From Enteropsectra breve (taxonomy: Eukaryota; Microsporidia): a DNA stretch of 11,066 nucleotides. Below, piece by piece: positions 1 to 6,807 of this stretch. The stretch covers positions 1-11,066 of the forward strand of contig JALPMN010000483.1 in NCBI GenBank assembly GCA_024243835.1, given 5' to 3'. Below the pieces are notes generated by a model, which was not told the origin of the DNA, searched no databases, and saw only the letters and a list, made by a program, of their open reading frames with translations. Position 1 is the stretch's first letter. Each line of letters starts with the position of its first letter. A program made the translations under genes and the position numbers.

Positions 1-278
1 TTGACGCTGTGTGAAGCAGTAAAGTATACTCCGTCTACTGGTGAATCTTCATCAAAGCTATTTTGGCTGAGCTTTTGTTCAGCAGCAGTAATTTGAGAAC
101 TGAATTTTTGTGATTCTTTCAGCAGGTAATAAGGAAAACTAGCACTCTGCGTCTGGTTGAATAAGATCACATCCTGCACTGCATCGGTGTGAGCAATCTC
201 CAACGGTGTGTCATCAAGGAGCGATGTCGCGCTGCCCCAACCCACCAACGCATTGAGAAATGAGAAGTCGTAAAACAT
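1..278 (-). CDS. 5' part of an unrecognised protein-coding gene, cut by the left edge
   Basis: Reading leftward from the ATG at 278-276 the frame stays open for 92 codons to the window edge. The protein begins MFYDFSFLNALVGWG and continues with a mixed, protein-like composition, including the segment FPYYLLKESQKF at about residues 48-59 and an acidic, serine-rich stretch (SFDEDSPVDG) at about residues 74-83. The ATG is preferred because an in-frame TAA lies eight codons upstream and an AAATTTT block (minus strand, 295-301) sits 17 nt before it, as in other microsporidian-type starts. No signal peptide or clear membrane segment is seen, and I recognise no family. It lies on the same strand as the kinase gene, with its start about 350 bp beyond the kinase stop. 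An open run of this length in AT-rich DNA is unlikely by chance but not impossible. Confidence 0.6.
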   Translation of the reverse strand, partial: MFYDFSFLNALVGWGSATSLLDDTPLEIAHTDAVQDVILFNQTQSASFPYYLLKESQKFSSQITAAEQKLSQNSFDEDSPVDGVYFTASHSV

Positions 279-626
279 CAGGTACAAATATTTGAAAATT
301 TAATCAAACCAATTCCCTTACTTGTATCTTACAAGAGAACACTTTATAGCGAAAAATAAAATGCTATCTTTCTTGAGCAGATTAACTCCTAGTAAACTTA
401 TTATCAGAGCCTATTTACAGGTTCAGCTAGCTTTAGCTTCATCCAAGGCACTGTAAATTAAAAATTTGATCAATATTATTAAATTTTTAACTAGCCAGGA
501 AACATTATTAAATTTTACATTACAGTAGTCTTTATGCTTCTGTGGCAAAATCTATTTATTTTTCTTTTATACATGTGGTGTCTCTTCATGATATACTTGA
601 TTTACAATATTAAAGATACTCAAAAC
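279..626. other. Intergenic region, AT-rich, with an imperfect inverted repeat
   Basis: This stretch holds no credible gene. It lies between the kinase stop and the start of the left-edge gene, both on the minus strand, so it should contain the kinase 3' end and the promoter of the left-edge gene. A minus-strand AATAAA (555-560) lies about 67 nt past the kinase stop and could serve for polyadenylation. CTGTAAATTAAAAATTT (451-467) and AAATTTTACATTACAG (510-525) form an imperfect inverted repeat. ATTATTAAATTTT occurs twice as a direct repeat, near 475 and 504. Confidence 0.5.
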
Positions 627-2630
627 TCATTTTTTGAGGAATGAATGCTCCAGCAGAGATGTTAAGCTGCCTCTCTTCTTCGGATCATAAACAAGACACA
701 TCTTCATGGCTTCAACTGCCAGTGGATCTGCAGGCCCATACTCAATCTCGCTCTCCTCATTCATTGCACGCACAAGATCCACGATGCTTGTTCCCCTGTG
801 TATATTTTTTCTATAAATCATGTTGTAAAGAATGCATCCTGCCGACCAGATGTCGCTGCTGCGGCCCACCTTCAGTCCCATGCACTGCTCTGGAGAAATG
901 TAGTTCATGGTGCCTGTCTTTTCGATATTCAGGACAGATGTTGTGTCTTTGTTTATTCTTTTCGATATCCCAAAATCAATAAGCTTCAGCATGCCCCTGA
1001 CAAAGACGAAATTGCCTGGCTTTATGTCCTTGTGCACTATACGCTCGCTGTGTATTCCCTCAAGTATCTTCAGAATGCTCTCCCATACGAATTTTATCAT
1101 AAATACGCTCATGCTCCCCCTCTTTATTAGTGTCTGCAGGTCAAACTCGGCGTATTCCAGCAAAATTCCTATTTTGTATTTTTCCACCGAGTAATCGATC
1201 ATTTTAATAATAAAATCAAATTTTTTAAGTTTTTCCAGTATAATCACCTCATCCATGTATTTGTTTATTGCATTATCGCTGCTGTCACTATAATCATGCT
1301 CTATTTTCATCTCCTTCAAAGCATATACTTCATTACCTACCACAACTTTGTATACCAGTGCATTCCCTCCCTTCGCAACAATGCCAAGCTTCAGCATCTC
1401 ATAGTTTTTAAATTTAACTATTTTTGGAGAGTTTATTTTTTGTGTATTTTCCAAGATATTCAGGCTAATCTCCTCTTCTACAATTTTTCTATTTTCAATA
1501 TTCATGTGCTGTGATTCTTCCTGTGTGCCTGGAATAAGCGGCAGCTCAAGATCACTTGTATTCTGAAATTTATTGTATGGGGCCTGCCTTTTTGGAGAGA
1601 ATCTCAAAGGCTTCGTGAAATTTGTATTCTTGTGATTCTCTTTGTCATCCTGGCTTTCAGGTTCGCATGAAATAACGATGAGAGAGCTGTCCTTGCTGTT
1701 ACGATTAGCGTTAGTATTAAACTTATTACTATCAAACTTATTAGTATCAAACTTATTAGAATCATAACTGTGGGCACTCGTATTAAGCAGTGAGCTGTCG
1801 AACGAAGAGGAAAGCGATGCTTCTTTTGAAAGCGGCGAGCGCTTAACATTTGTGTTGTTGTCTTCTATCACATTTTTTCTAACGCTTCTTATCTGCGGAT
1901 TGTTAATGGCACTTTCTTTGTCATCAGGTTCATTATGAACATCATTCTCTTTTTCCAAAATTTTATCTATTTCTCGTTCTATTGAGCTTAGTGAGTTTGT
2001 TGAGTATAAAATATTTTCTGTTTGGTGAATGTCAGGCGTGGAAATACAAGTGGCAATTGCTCCATAGTTGTAAAGACTATTTTGGCTGTGAATATTGAGC
2101 TGATGTATATCCCGGTTAAATTGGTTTTTTGTTTCTGGGCTTTTTATTTTATTCTCATTAATAACGGACATTTTGTCATCCCTGTCTTCTCTGCCATCTC
2201 TAATATCATAAGGTTCTTCGTGATTGTTTTTATCCAGCATTAAAAACTTGATTTTGTCTTTCTGAAGCTGCTCTATCAGGCCATCTCTCTCAGGAAATAT
2301 CTTTACGCGCAAATAATCCAGGGCCTTCTTAAAGACCGTCTCAGGACTCTTCCCACGGTACTCCATCTCGTAGGCAACATACTCATTCCAAAAGGCCTTG
2401 TATGCTCTTAGTTTTACTTTGAAGAGCGCAAAAATGTGCTCCATTTCCTCCGGGTCATTGCTGTTCTTGGCCAGAGAAATATAGTCTATGAATATCGCAA
2501 GGGAATAGGAGTCAGACTGCAAAAGCGGCAGTGCGTTGGTGTATGCACTGAGAAGGGTCTGTGGGTTCGACGAGGATATGGTTTTCAGATGCTCCATGAG
2601 ATCCTTGGTGTTTGATGGCAAATTGTCCAT
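627..2630 (-). CDS. MPS1: Mps1/TTK-type dual-specificity spindle checkpoint kinase
   Basis: This 667-residue kinase is of the Mps1/TTK type, which acts at kinetochores in the spindle assembly checkpoint and, in fungi, also in spindle pole body duplication. Residues 1-135 look like the helical TPR domain of Mps1/Bub1 (note AIFIDYISLAKNSNDPEE and FWNEYVAYEMEYRG). Residues 136-405 are low-complexity and probably disordered, with several S/T-P sites (SPKR at 345) and two KEN motifs (227-229, 330-332). The kinase domain spans about 410-665: Lys439 in YALK, Glu461 in helix C, HKDIKPGN with Asp535 and Asn540, and DFG at 552-554. DTTSV (562-566) and TGTMNYISPE (572-581) match the Mps1 activation loop and P+1 loop. 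All catalytic residues are present, but the first glycine of the ATP loop is Ala419. The start is supported by CCC at 2634-2636, four bases before the ATG. I am sure of the kinase and nearly sure of the Mps1 assignment. Confidence 0.92.
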   Translation of the reverse strand: MDNLPSNTKDLMEHLKTISSSNPQTLLSAYTNALPLLQSDSYSLAIFIDYISLAKNSNDPEEMEHIFALFKVKLRAYKAFWNEYVAYEMEYRGKSPETVFKKALDYLRVKIFPERDGLIEQLQKDKIKFLMLDKNNHEEPYDIRDGREDRDDKMSVINENKIKSPETKNQFNRDIHQLNIHSQNSLYNYGAIATCISTPDIHQTENILYSTNSLSSIEREIDKILEKENDVHNEPDDKESAINNPQIRSVRKNVIEDNNTNVKRSPLSKEASLSSSFDSSLLNTSAHSYDSNKFDTNKFDSNKFNTNANRNSKDSSLIVISCEPESQDDKENHKNTNFTKPLRFSPKRQAPYNKFQNTSDLELPLIPGTQEESQHMNIENRKIVEEEISLNILENTQKINSPKIVKFKNYEMLKLGIVAKGGNALVYKVVVGNEVYALKEMKIEHDYSDSSDNAINKYMDEVIILEKLKKFDFIIKMIDYSVEKYKIGILLEYAEFDLQTLIKRGSMSVFMIKFVWESILKILEGIHSERIVHKDIKPGNFVFVRGMLKLIDFGISKRINKDTTSVLNIEKTGTMNYISPEQCMGLKVGRSSDIWSAGCILYNMIYRKNIHRGTSIVDLVRAMNEESEIEYGPADPLAVEAMKMCLVYDPKKRGSLTSLLEHSFLKK
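1711..1770. repeat. 15-bp in-frame tandem repeat inside the kinase gene
   Basis: Three close copies of TTAGTATCAAACTTA (1711-1725, 1726-1740, 1741-1755) and a degenerate fourth (1756-1770) follow one another without gaps. On the coding strand they give an Asp/Asn-Ser/Thr-Asn-Lys-Phe pentapeptide repeat at residues 290-306 of the kinase, within its disordered linker. The unit length keeps the frame, so copy number could vary without breaking the gene. Confidence 0.85.
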
Positions 2631-2941
2631 TAAGGGCTAAAATACAAGAAAAAATAAACGCTGCTGAATTAACATGTGAGCAGATAATAAGTATGTGCTA
2701 CAAAAAGAGACAATATCAATATATTCATAACCTTATACCATATGAAGTTGACCAAATTAGCCATATATTAATGTATTTGGATACGTTACCTAGAATAATC
2801 TACTAGACGTGAGAGTATATAAATAATAGCTAGATTTGCAGATTAATTATAGTATTTCATTGAAAAACATCCTTGTACAAGGCGTATTGTAAATCCATTT
2901 AAAGATATGATTTTTTAAATAGACTAAAATATTATTTTTTA
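2631..2941. other. Intergenic region between the kinase start and tRNA-Asp
   Basis: This region separates the divergent kinase gene (minus) and the tRNA (plus). It should hold the kinase promoter and the tRNA 5' flank. A perfect 12-bp palindrome, CCTTGTACAAGG, lies at 2871-2882, about 60 bp before the tRNA. A plus-strand frame from ATG 2615 to TAG 2806 (63 codons) crosses the first half and overlaps the kinase start. It has no recognisable similarity and no start signal, so I do not call it a gene. Confidence 0.5.
2634..2636 (-). promoter_or_regulatory. CCC start-proximal signal of the kinase gene
   Basis: On the minus strand the bases before the kinase ATG read TTTTAGCCCTTA. A CCC triplet within about ten bases of the start codon is a described feature of microsporidian genes and supports this ATG as the true start. 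Whether it marks transcription or translation initiation is not visible from the sequence. Confidence 0.55.
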
Positions 2942-3013
2942 TCTCTGATGGTGTAACGGTCAGCATATTAGTCTGTCACGCTGAAGATCCGAGTTCGATT
3001 CTCGGTCAGAGAG
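2942..3013 (+). tRNA. tRNA-Asp, anticodon GTC
   Basis: The 72 bases fold into a complete cloverleaf. The acceptor stem is TCTCTGA (2942-2948) with TCAGAGA (3006-3012), and the discriminator is G at 3013, the usual identity base for tRNA-Asp. The D stem is GTGT/GCAT's GCAT-side partner 2963-2966 with a GG in its loop. The anticodon stem is TTAGT/GCTGA, the loop is CTGTCAC and the anticodon GTC is at 2975-2977. The variable loop is the short AGAT, and the T arm is CCGAG-TTCGATT-CTCGG. There is no intron, and CCA is not encoded, as expected for a eukaryote. The internal promoters fit their consensus: A box TGGTGTAACGG (2949-2959) and B box GTTCGATTC (2993-3001). Confidence 0.97.
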
Positions 3014-3016
3014 AAC

Positions 3017-3021
3017 TTTTT
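3017..3021 (+). terminator. RNA polymerase III terminator of tRNA-Asp
   Basis: A run of five T residues starts three bases after the discriminator base of the tRNA. This is the standard position and form of a eukaryotic pol III stop signal. A second, longer T run lies close by at about 3030-3035 as a possible backup. Confidence 0.85.
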
Positions 3022-3151
3022 ATAAAATATTTTTTGTTGAACAATACAATCTTCTAGCAGAGCAACTCCCTACAATCATTCTAAAATTCTTTTTATTACT
3101 CTTTTGCATGCATTCTTTTCATTTGAAACTTTCTATCATTTTTCTCTTAGA

Positions 3152-3158
3152 GGGCCCC
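3152..3158 (+). promoter_or_regulatory. GGGCCCC start-proximal signal of the small coiled-coil gene
   Basis: GGGCCCC ends three bases before the ATG at 3162, in a strongly AT-rich and pyrimidine-rich stretch. It fits the CCC-type signal found just before microsporidian start codons. It argues that translation begins at 3162, not at the in-frame ATG at 3108, since it would otherwise lie inside the coding region. Confidence 0.55.
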
Positions 3159-3161
3159 TCA

Positions 3162-3518
3162 ATGAGCACCACACGGTTCAATGATCTGCCACACAACATC
3201 AAACAGAAAATCATAAATATAAGAAACAAGAGCAATTTTAAAGACTTGGAGATTGGAACCCATCAGATAAAGGACACCGGGAGCATGTCTGTTCCGAGCA
3301 GCAAAGACATCAGCGACAAGCTTGCTGGAATCTGTGCTGTTCTGAACAGCACGAATGAGCGCATAGATGTAAGTGAGAGTCTCAGGAAGGAAATAAAGGA
3401 GCTTAAAGAATTTGTAGAGGCGTATAACGCAAATATCAACAACAAGGATGTATTTGGAGAGATTGCCGGGATGATCGATATGTTTGAGCAAAGGTACAAG
3501 GAGCTAGCCAGAAAATAA
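3162..3518 (+). CDS. Small helical, coiled-coil protein of unknown function
   Basis: The 118-residue protein starts MSTTRFNDLPHNIKQKI. I chose the ATG at 3162 over the in-frame one at 3108 because of the C-run just upstream and because the 18 extra residues would be a poorly conserved-looking hydrophobic stretch. Residues 1-25 form a probable helix with an LP-x2-I-x3-I spacing. A polar linker with SMSVPSSKD lies at about 40-49. From residue 50 to the end the chain is highly helical and charged (ESLRKEIKELKEFVEAY at 70-86), with heptad-like spacing suggesting a coiled coil. It has no cysteine cluster and no membrane segment. The layout is faintly like the short coiled-coil part of an Nsp1/Nup49-type nucleoporin or another small complex subunit, but I cannot confirm any family. 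It lies 148 bp after the tRNA on the same strand. Confidence 0.7.
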   Translation: MSTTRFNDLPHNIKQKIINIRNKSNFKDLEIGTHQIKDTGSMSVPSSKDISDKLAGICAVLNSTNERIDVSESLRKEIKELKEFVEAYNANINNKDVFGEIAGMIDMFEQRYKELARK

Positions 3519-3910
3519 GACAGTAAATATTTTTAATAGCATTTTTACATGACTTATTAAAGCTTATACATATCAACAGTATGTTTAAAACATCCCGGCT
3601 TTTGTTATATTGACTGTATTGTTACATGCTGAGTAAAATAAGCAAGTATTATAAGTTCATATTATGTAATATAGAATAAAATTGTGGTTTGATTCTACAA
3701 TAAAAGAAAGTAAGGCTTCTATCTATAAACAGATACTTTATTTTGAATGAATATTTAATCATATCATATGGTTCTAATAGTTTGAATTGACTACGCTTGA
3801 CTAGGGACTGATGATACTTTGAAAATTTCTTTTCTAAGACTGTATAAATTTCTCTAGATTAATTTTTCAGAAAATTATACGCTTTGATTCCAACATTTTA
3901 TTTATAAAAG

Positions 3911-4028
3911 CAAATGCATTAAGTCCTTCAAATGCATTAAATCCTTCAAATGCATTAAATCCTTCAAATGCATTAAATCCTTCAAATGCATTAAATCCTT
4001 CAAATGCATTAAATCCTTCAAATGCATT
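3911..4028. repeat. 18-bp tandem repeat (minisatellite), six full units plus a partial one
   Basis: CAAATGCATT recurs exactly every 18 bases, at 3911, 3929, 3947, 3965, 3983, 4001 and 4019. The full unit is CAAATGCATTAAATCCTT, and only the first unit differs (AAGTCC in place of AAATCC). Each unit contains the 8-bp palindrome AATGCATT. The near-perfect identity points to recent expansion by slippage or unequal exchange. The array ends 98 bp before the PWP2 start. Open frames through it (for example a minus-strand EGFNAF repeat, 3867-4052) are expected, because the unit is a multiple of three and lacks stops in four of six frames. Confidence 0.97.
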
Positions 4029-4112
4029 ATGCTTAGTAAAGATATGCAGCATATTGCGAGTTTAGTTCATTTCGCGTAGGATCCACAAATTTTGCAAAAT
4101 AAATATTTTTCC

Positions 4113-4121
4113 AAAAATTTT
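4113..4121 (+). promoter_or_regulatory. AAATTT-like start-proximal signal of PWP2
   Basis: AAAAATTTT lies five bases before the ATG at 4127 and is followed by ATCCA. AAATTT-like blocks close to start codons are described in microsporidia as an alternative or partner to the CCC signal. It supports the chosen start. Confidence 0.45.
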
Positions 4122-4126
4122 ATCCA

Positions 4127-6496
4127 ATGAGTGAGTTCTATCACAAAACTTCCATTCCGTCCGAATCCGATGCCAAAGGCATATTCTGCGACAGCACCGG
4201 TGCATTCTACTTTGCATCGCACACAAATATATTTAGAACGAAAGGCAGAAACACTACCCTTTACACGAGCGTGGAACACACAATAACGGGATTTACAATG
4301 GTACACGAACTGGCATTCATCACAACAGCAGAACGAGTGTACATGAACAAGCAGGGAAGAACCGTAGGCTCACTGAAGCGCTCGGCCACAGCCATTGCAG
4401 CGAACGAAGATATTCTTGTTCTGGGAATAAACAGCATGCTGGAGGTGTGGGAGATACCCAAGGCCTACAAATTCACTCTGTTTAAAAACAGGCACAGAAA
4501 GGCAGGGCACCACTCTCCTATCACCAGCATAAAGATTATAAACAACAACACCGCACTTACTGCATCAGAGGACTGTACCGTACGGCTTTTTAGTTTCAGT
4601 GAAAATACATCGGTGATACTCGCAAAGACACGAAGGGCATCGGTTGACTTGGAAATTCTGGATGACAGACATGGAATTGTCACTGATAAAAGTGGTGTTA
4701 CAACGCTTTTTGTAATTCCATCACAGATAAATGTAGAATCAGATGATTTGATGAACAACAAGCACAGAGCTGAATATGAAAGACTTGTAGATCTCAGCGC
4801 CGATGTCTTGGCATCAAGTGCTGATGGTGCGACTCTTGCCGTTATTTCTGAATTAAAAGAGGAAGTGATGGTTAAAACAGAAAATACAGAATTTTTCCAT
4901 CACAAAAAAGATGATGAAATTCCTGATATTCTGAAGGAAGAAGAAGAAAAAAGAAAAATAACTAAAATAATATCAAAGGACAGCAGCTCGCGGCTGACGG
5001 TGTTTAAGATGAACGAACTGAGAAAATACGAGGAGATTTTCAAATGCGACATTCCCTACAGGGCCGAGAGTATTGTGATGAGAAATTACAACGTGCTTTT
5101 AAAAAGTAAAAATTTTGTTGGTGTTTTTAATATTCCCAATGAAACCTTCAGTGAGAGTATCGTGCTGCCCAAAATAGTGTGTTTTGATATGAACAGGCGG
5201 TTTATTGCTGCAGGCTGCCAGGACAGGCGTGTTGCGCTGTACCTCCATAACACCGTTAACAAGATCTTTTCTGATGAAAAAGCAACATCTCCCATTTTGG
5301 GTGTGCATTTGATTAAAAACATGTGCATCACAACATACACGGACGGACATATTTCTGTCTTTAATACAACCGATGGAAACTGCTTCAGATCCTTTAAGAC
5401 CGTTGCACAGAACTTGAGCTACACACACAGTGCAGTGGATGAGGATGGAAAGATCTGCTTTATTGCATCTCTTAAGCAGATTCTTGTCTGTGACATACAG
5501 CGGAGCCGAGTAATCGATGACATAAAACTAGAATGCCCGCTGGTAGAGCTTATCTTCTCCAACGGATTTTTATATTACCTGGGTATTGAGGGAGAACTCG
5601 TAAAGTATAATTTATATAATGGAAAATCAGTTGTTCTGACACTTGGAAAGGCGGTAGGAGGCTTTGCTGTTGATCAGCACAAGATTATTGTCTCATCAGG
5701 AAATGAACTCGTTTTTTATAATACTGATTTTAATTATCTTGGCGGTATGCGCCTTACGATTGCAGGACGGCACAGGGATGAAGTATTCAGCAAGGAGAAG
5801 CCTGTAGAAAAAATAGGATTTAATTCAAAACAGATTTTCTGTGGCGGAAGGGCGAATATGCTGAAAGTGGTGGACTACGGGGCAGAGATGACCCTCTATA
5901 AAAATAACGTTGCGCAGATCTTGCAGGTGAGCCGAAACAAGGACTGGGAGAATTACAAGGCAAAACTCTCGTACGAAAAAGAAACGCCGTTCAACAAGGG
6001 GCAGTTCATTGAGGTGCGAAAAATCATAGCCGAGGAGGGAAAGCTGGTTATTTTGACCCGCGAGGGGCTGAAGGTCTTTTCGAAAGACGGATGGCTGTTC
6101 AACCCGGTGGAGTTTGGCATCGAGGCCAGTGAGGAATTTGTGCGCGGATGCATTTCAAGGCGTGAATTTATTTCTGCTCTTATTGGAGCCCTGAAGCTCA
6201 ATAATTTCAGGCTCATTTCAGAGGTACTGGCTAAAATGGAGAATTTCGATGGCCTGTTTAGATTTGTTCCTGATAGTTATGTGAATCTGCTGGGAGGATC
6301 GATTTTTGAGATTCTAAAGGCTGATTTCAGTAACATGAAGATGCTTGAGCTGCTTAATGAGCTTATGCGATCGAAGAGAAGCAGTGGGCTTGAGAATGGA
6401 GAGGGAATACGCACCGGGCTGGATGGAATTTATACAGCCGTTAAAAATAACTACTATCTGCTCAAGAGTATAGTGGAAAAGCCCAGAGATACATAA
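4127..6496 (+). CDS. PWP2: Pwp2/Utp1, WD40 subunit of the UTP-B module of the SSU processome
   Basis: This 789-residue beta-propeller protein belongs to the Pwp2/Utp1 family. Pwp2 works in the nucleolus, where UTP-B binds the 5' part of pre-rRNA during early 18S processing. Family marks are: LEVWEIPK followed by RHRKAGHHSPITSI (105-135), matching the Pwp2 stretch around RHR-x-HAGH; an acidic, Lys-rich linker (about 245-285) ahead of the second propeller; AGRHRDEVFS (546-555), matching the Pwp2 GRFNQDR region; GLKVFSKDGWLFNPVEFG (647-664) leading into the helical Utp12-type C-terminal domain (about 665-785), with REFISALIGALKLN at 679-692. It is shorter than the roughly 920-residue yeast protein, mainly through loss of the acidic tail. 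Nearly all WD-position tryptophans are replaced by Phe, Tyr or other residues; only three Trp remain (108, 607, 656). Confidence 0.9.
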   Translation: MSEFYHKTSIPSESDAKGIFCDSTGAFYFASHTNIFRTKGRNTTLYTSVEHTITGFTMVHELAFITTAERVYMNKQGRTVGSLKRSATAIAANEDILVLGINSMLEVWEIPKAYKFTLFKNRHRKAGHHSPITSIKIINNNTALTASEDCTVRLFSFSENTSVILAKTRRASVDLEILDDRHGIVTDKSGVTTLFVIPSQINVESDDLMNNKHRAEYERLVDLSADVLASSADGATLAVISELKEEVMVKTENTEFFHHKKDDEIPDILKEEEEKRKITKIISKDSSSRLTVFKMNELRKYEEIFKCDIPYRAESIVMRNYNVLLKSKNFVGVFNIPNETFSESIVLPKIVCFDMNRRFIAAGCQDRRVALYLHNTVNKIFSDEKATSPILGVHLIKNMCITTYTDGHISVFNTTDGNCFRSFKTVAQNLSYTHSAVDEDGKICFIASLKQILVCDIQRSRVIDDIKLECPLVELIFSNGFLYYLGIEGELVKYNLYNGKSVVLTLGKAVGGFAVDQHKIIVSSGNELVFYNTDFNYLGGMRLTIAGRHRDEVFSKEKPVEKIGFNSKQIFCGGRANMLKVVDYGAEMTLYKNNVAQILQVSRNKDWENYKAKLSYEKETPFNKGQFIEVRKIIAEEGKLVILTREGLKVFSKDGWLFNPVEFGIEASEEFVRGCISRREFISALIGALKLNNFRLISEVLAKMENFDGLFRFVPDSYVNLLGGSIFEILKADFSNMKMLELLNELMRSKRSSGLENGEGIRTGLDGIYTAVKNNYYLLKSIVEKPRDT

Positions 6497-6807
6497 TCAA
6501 TAAACTTAGTCGTATTATAAATCTTTATTTGTATTTTAAGCGTTTAATAAAATATATTTGAAATGTAATAGTTTATGATGTATCTTTATAGTTTTACATT
6601 TAAGAGAAATAAAATGACATAATGGATAAGCATAAGTACCGTTAGCTAAAGAATTATAGTGATTTAAAACAACTGGACTTCTTTTAGAAGTTTAGATGAT
6701 ATATTTATTGTAAAACATTGAATTGCGCCTTAATGTAAAAAGTAATCCCGCTTCAAACTTTTTTCGAAGATGCACTGTGAGAAGGAAATAAATGGAATGA
6801 TATTTAC
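6497..6807. other. Convergent intergenic region between PWP2 and the 890-residue gene
   Basis: The two flanking genes end towards each other here, so the region should contain both 3' ends and no promoters. No gene is seen. Besides the AATAAA near the PWP2 stop, a minus-strand AATAAA at 6704-6709 lies about 100 bases past the other stop. A short hairpin, ACTTCT-TTT-AGAAGT (6677-6691), lengthened by two G-U pairs in RNA, sits between them. Confidence 0.55.
6499..6504 (+). promoter_or_regulatory. Possible polyadenylation signal of PWP2
   Basis: AATAAA begins two bases after the PWP2 stop codon. Very short 3' UTRs are usual in compact microsporidian genomes. In AT-rich DNA the hexamer is common by chance, so this is only a candidate. 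Confidence 0.35.

Larger units (their letters stand above)
3519..4126. other. Intergenic region before PWP2, with a minisatellite
   Basis: I see no credible gene in these 608 bp. Positions 3519-3900 are plain AT-rich DNA, with a plus-strand AATAAA at 3675-3680 that is rather far from the previous stop. The distal part carries the 18-bp repeat array, and the last 25 bases carry the start signal of the next gene. Confidence 0.6.

Noticed and set aside
641..1514. Several plus-strand frames of 70-113 codons across the kinase gene
   Set aside because: They are antisense shadows of the kinase coding region, with no start signals and a composition unlike the neighbouring proteins.
3121..3150. Pyrimidine-rich stretch ending in TTAG that resembles a 3' splice site
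   Set aside because: I found no matching 5' splice site or branch-point sequence upstream, and the reading frame needs no intron.
3108..3161. 18-residue N-terminal extension of the small coiled-coil protein
   Set aside because: The C-run at 3155-3158 lies just before the second in-frame ATG at 3162, which fits the start pattern of the other genes.
3809..3814. TGATGA resembling a C box of a C/D snoRNA
   Set aside because: No D box at a suitable distance and no terminal stem were found.
3867..4052. Minus-strand 61-codon frame with an EGFNAF repeat
   Set aside because: It is produced by the 18-bp minisatellite, whose unit is a multiple of three and is free of stops in four of six frames. Outside the repeat it has almost no coding sequence and no start signal.
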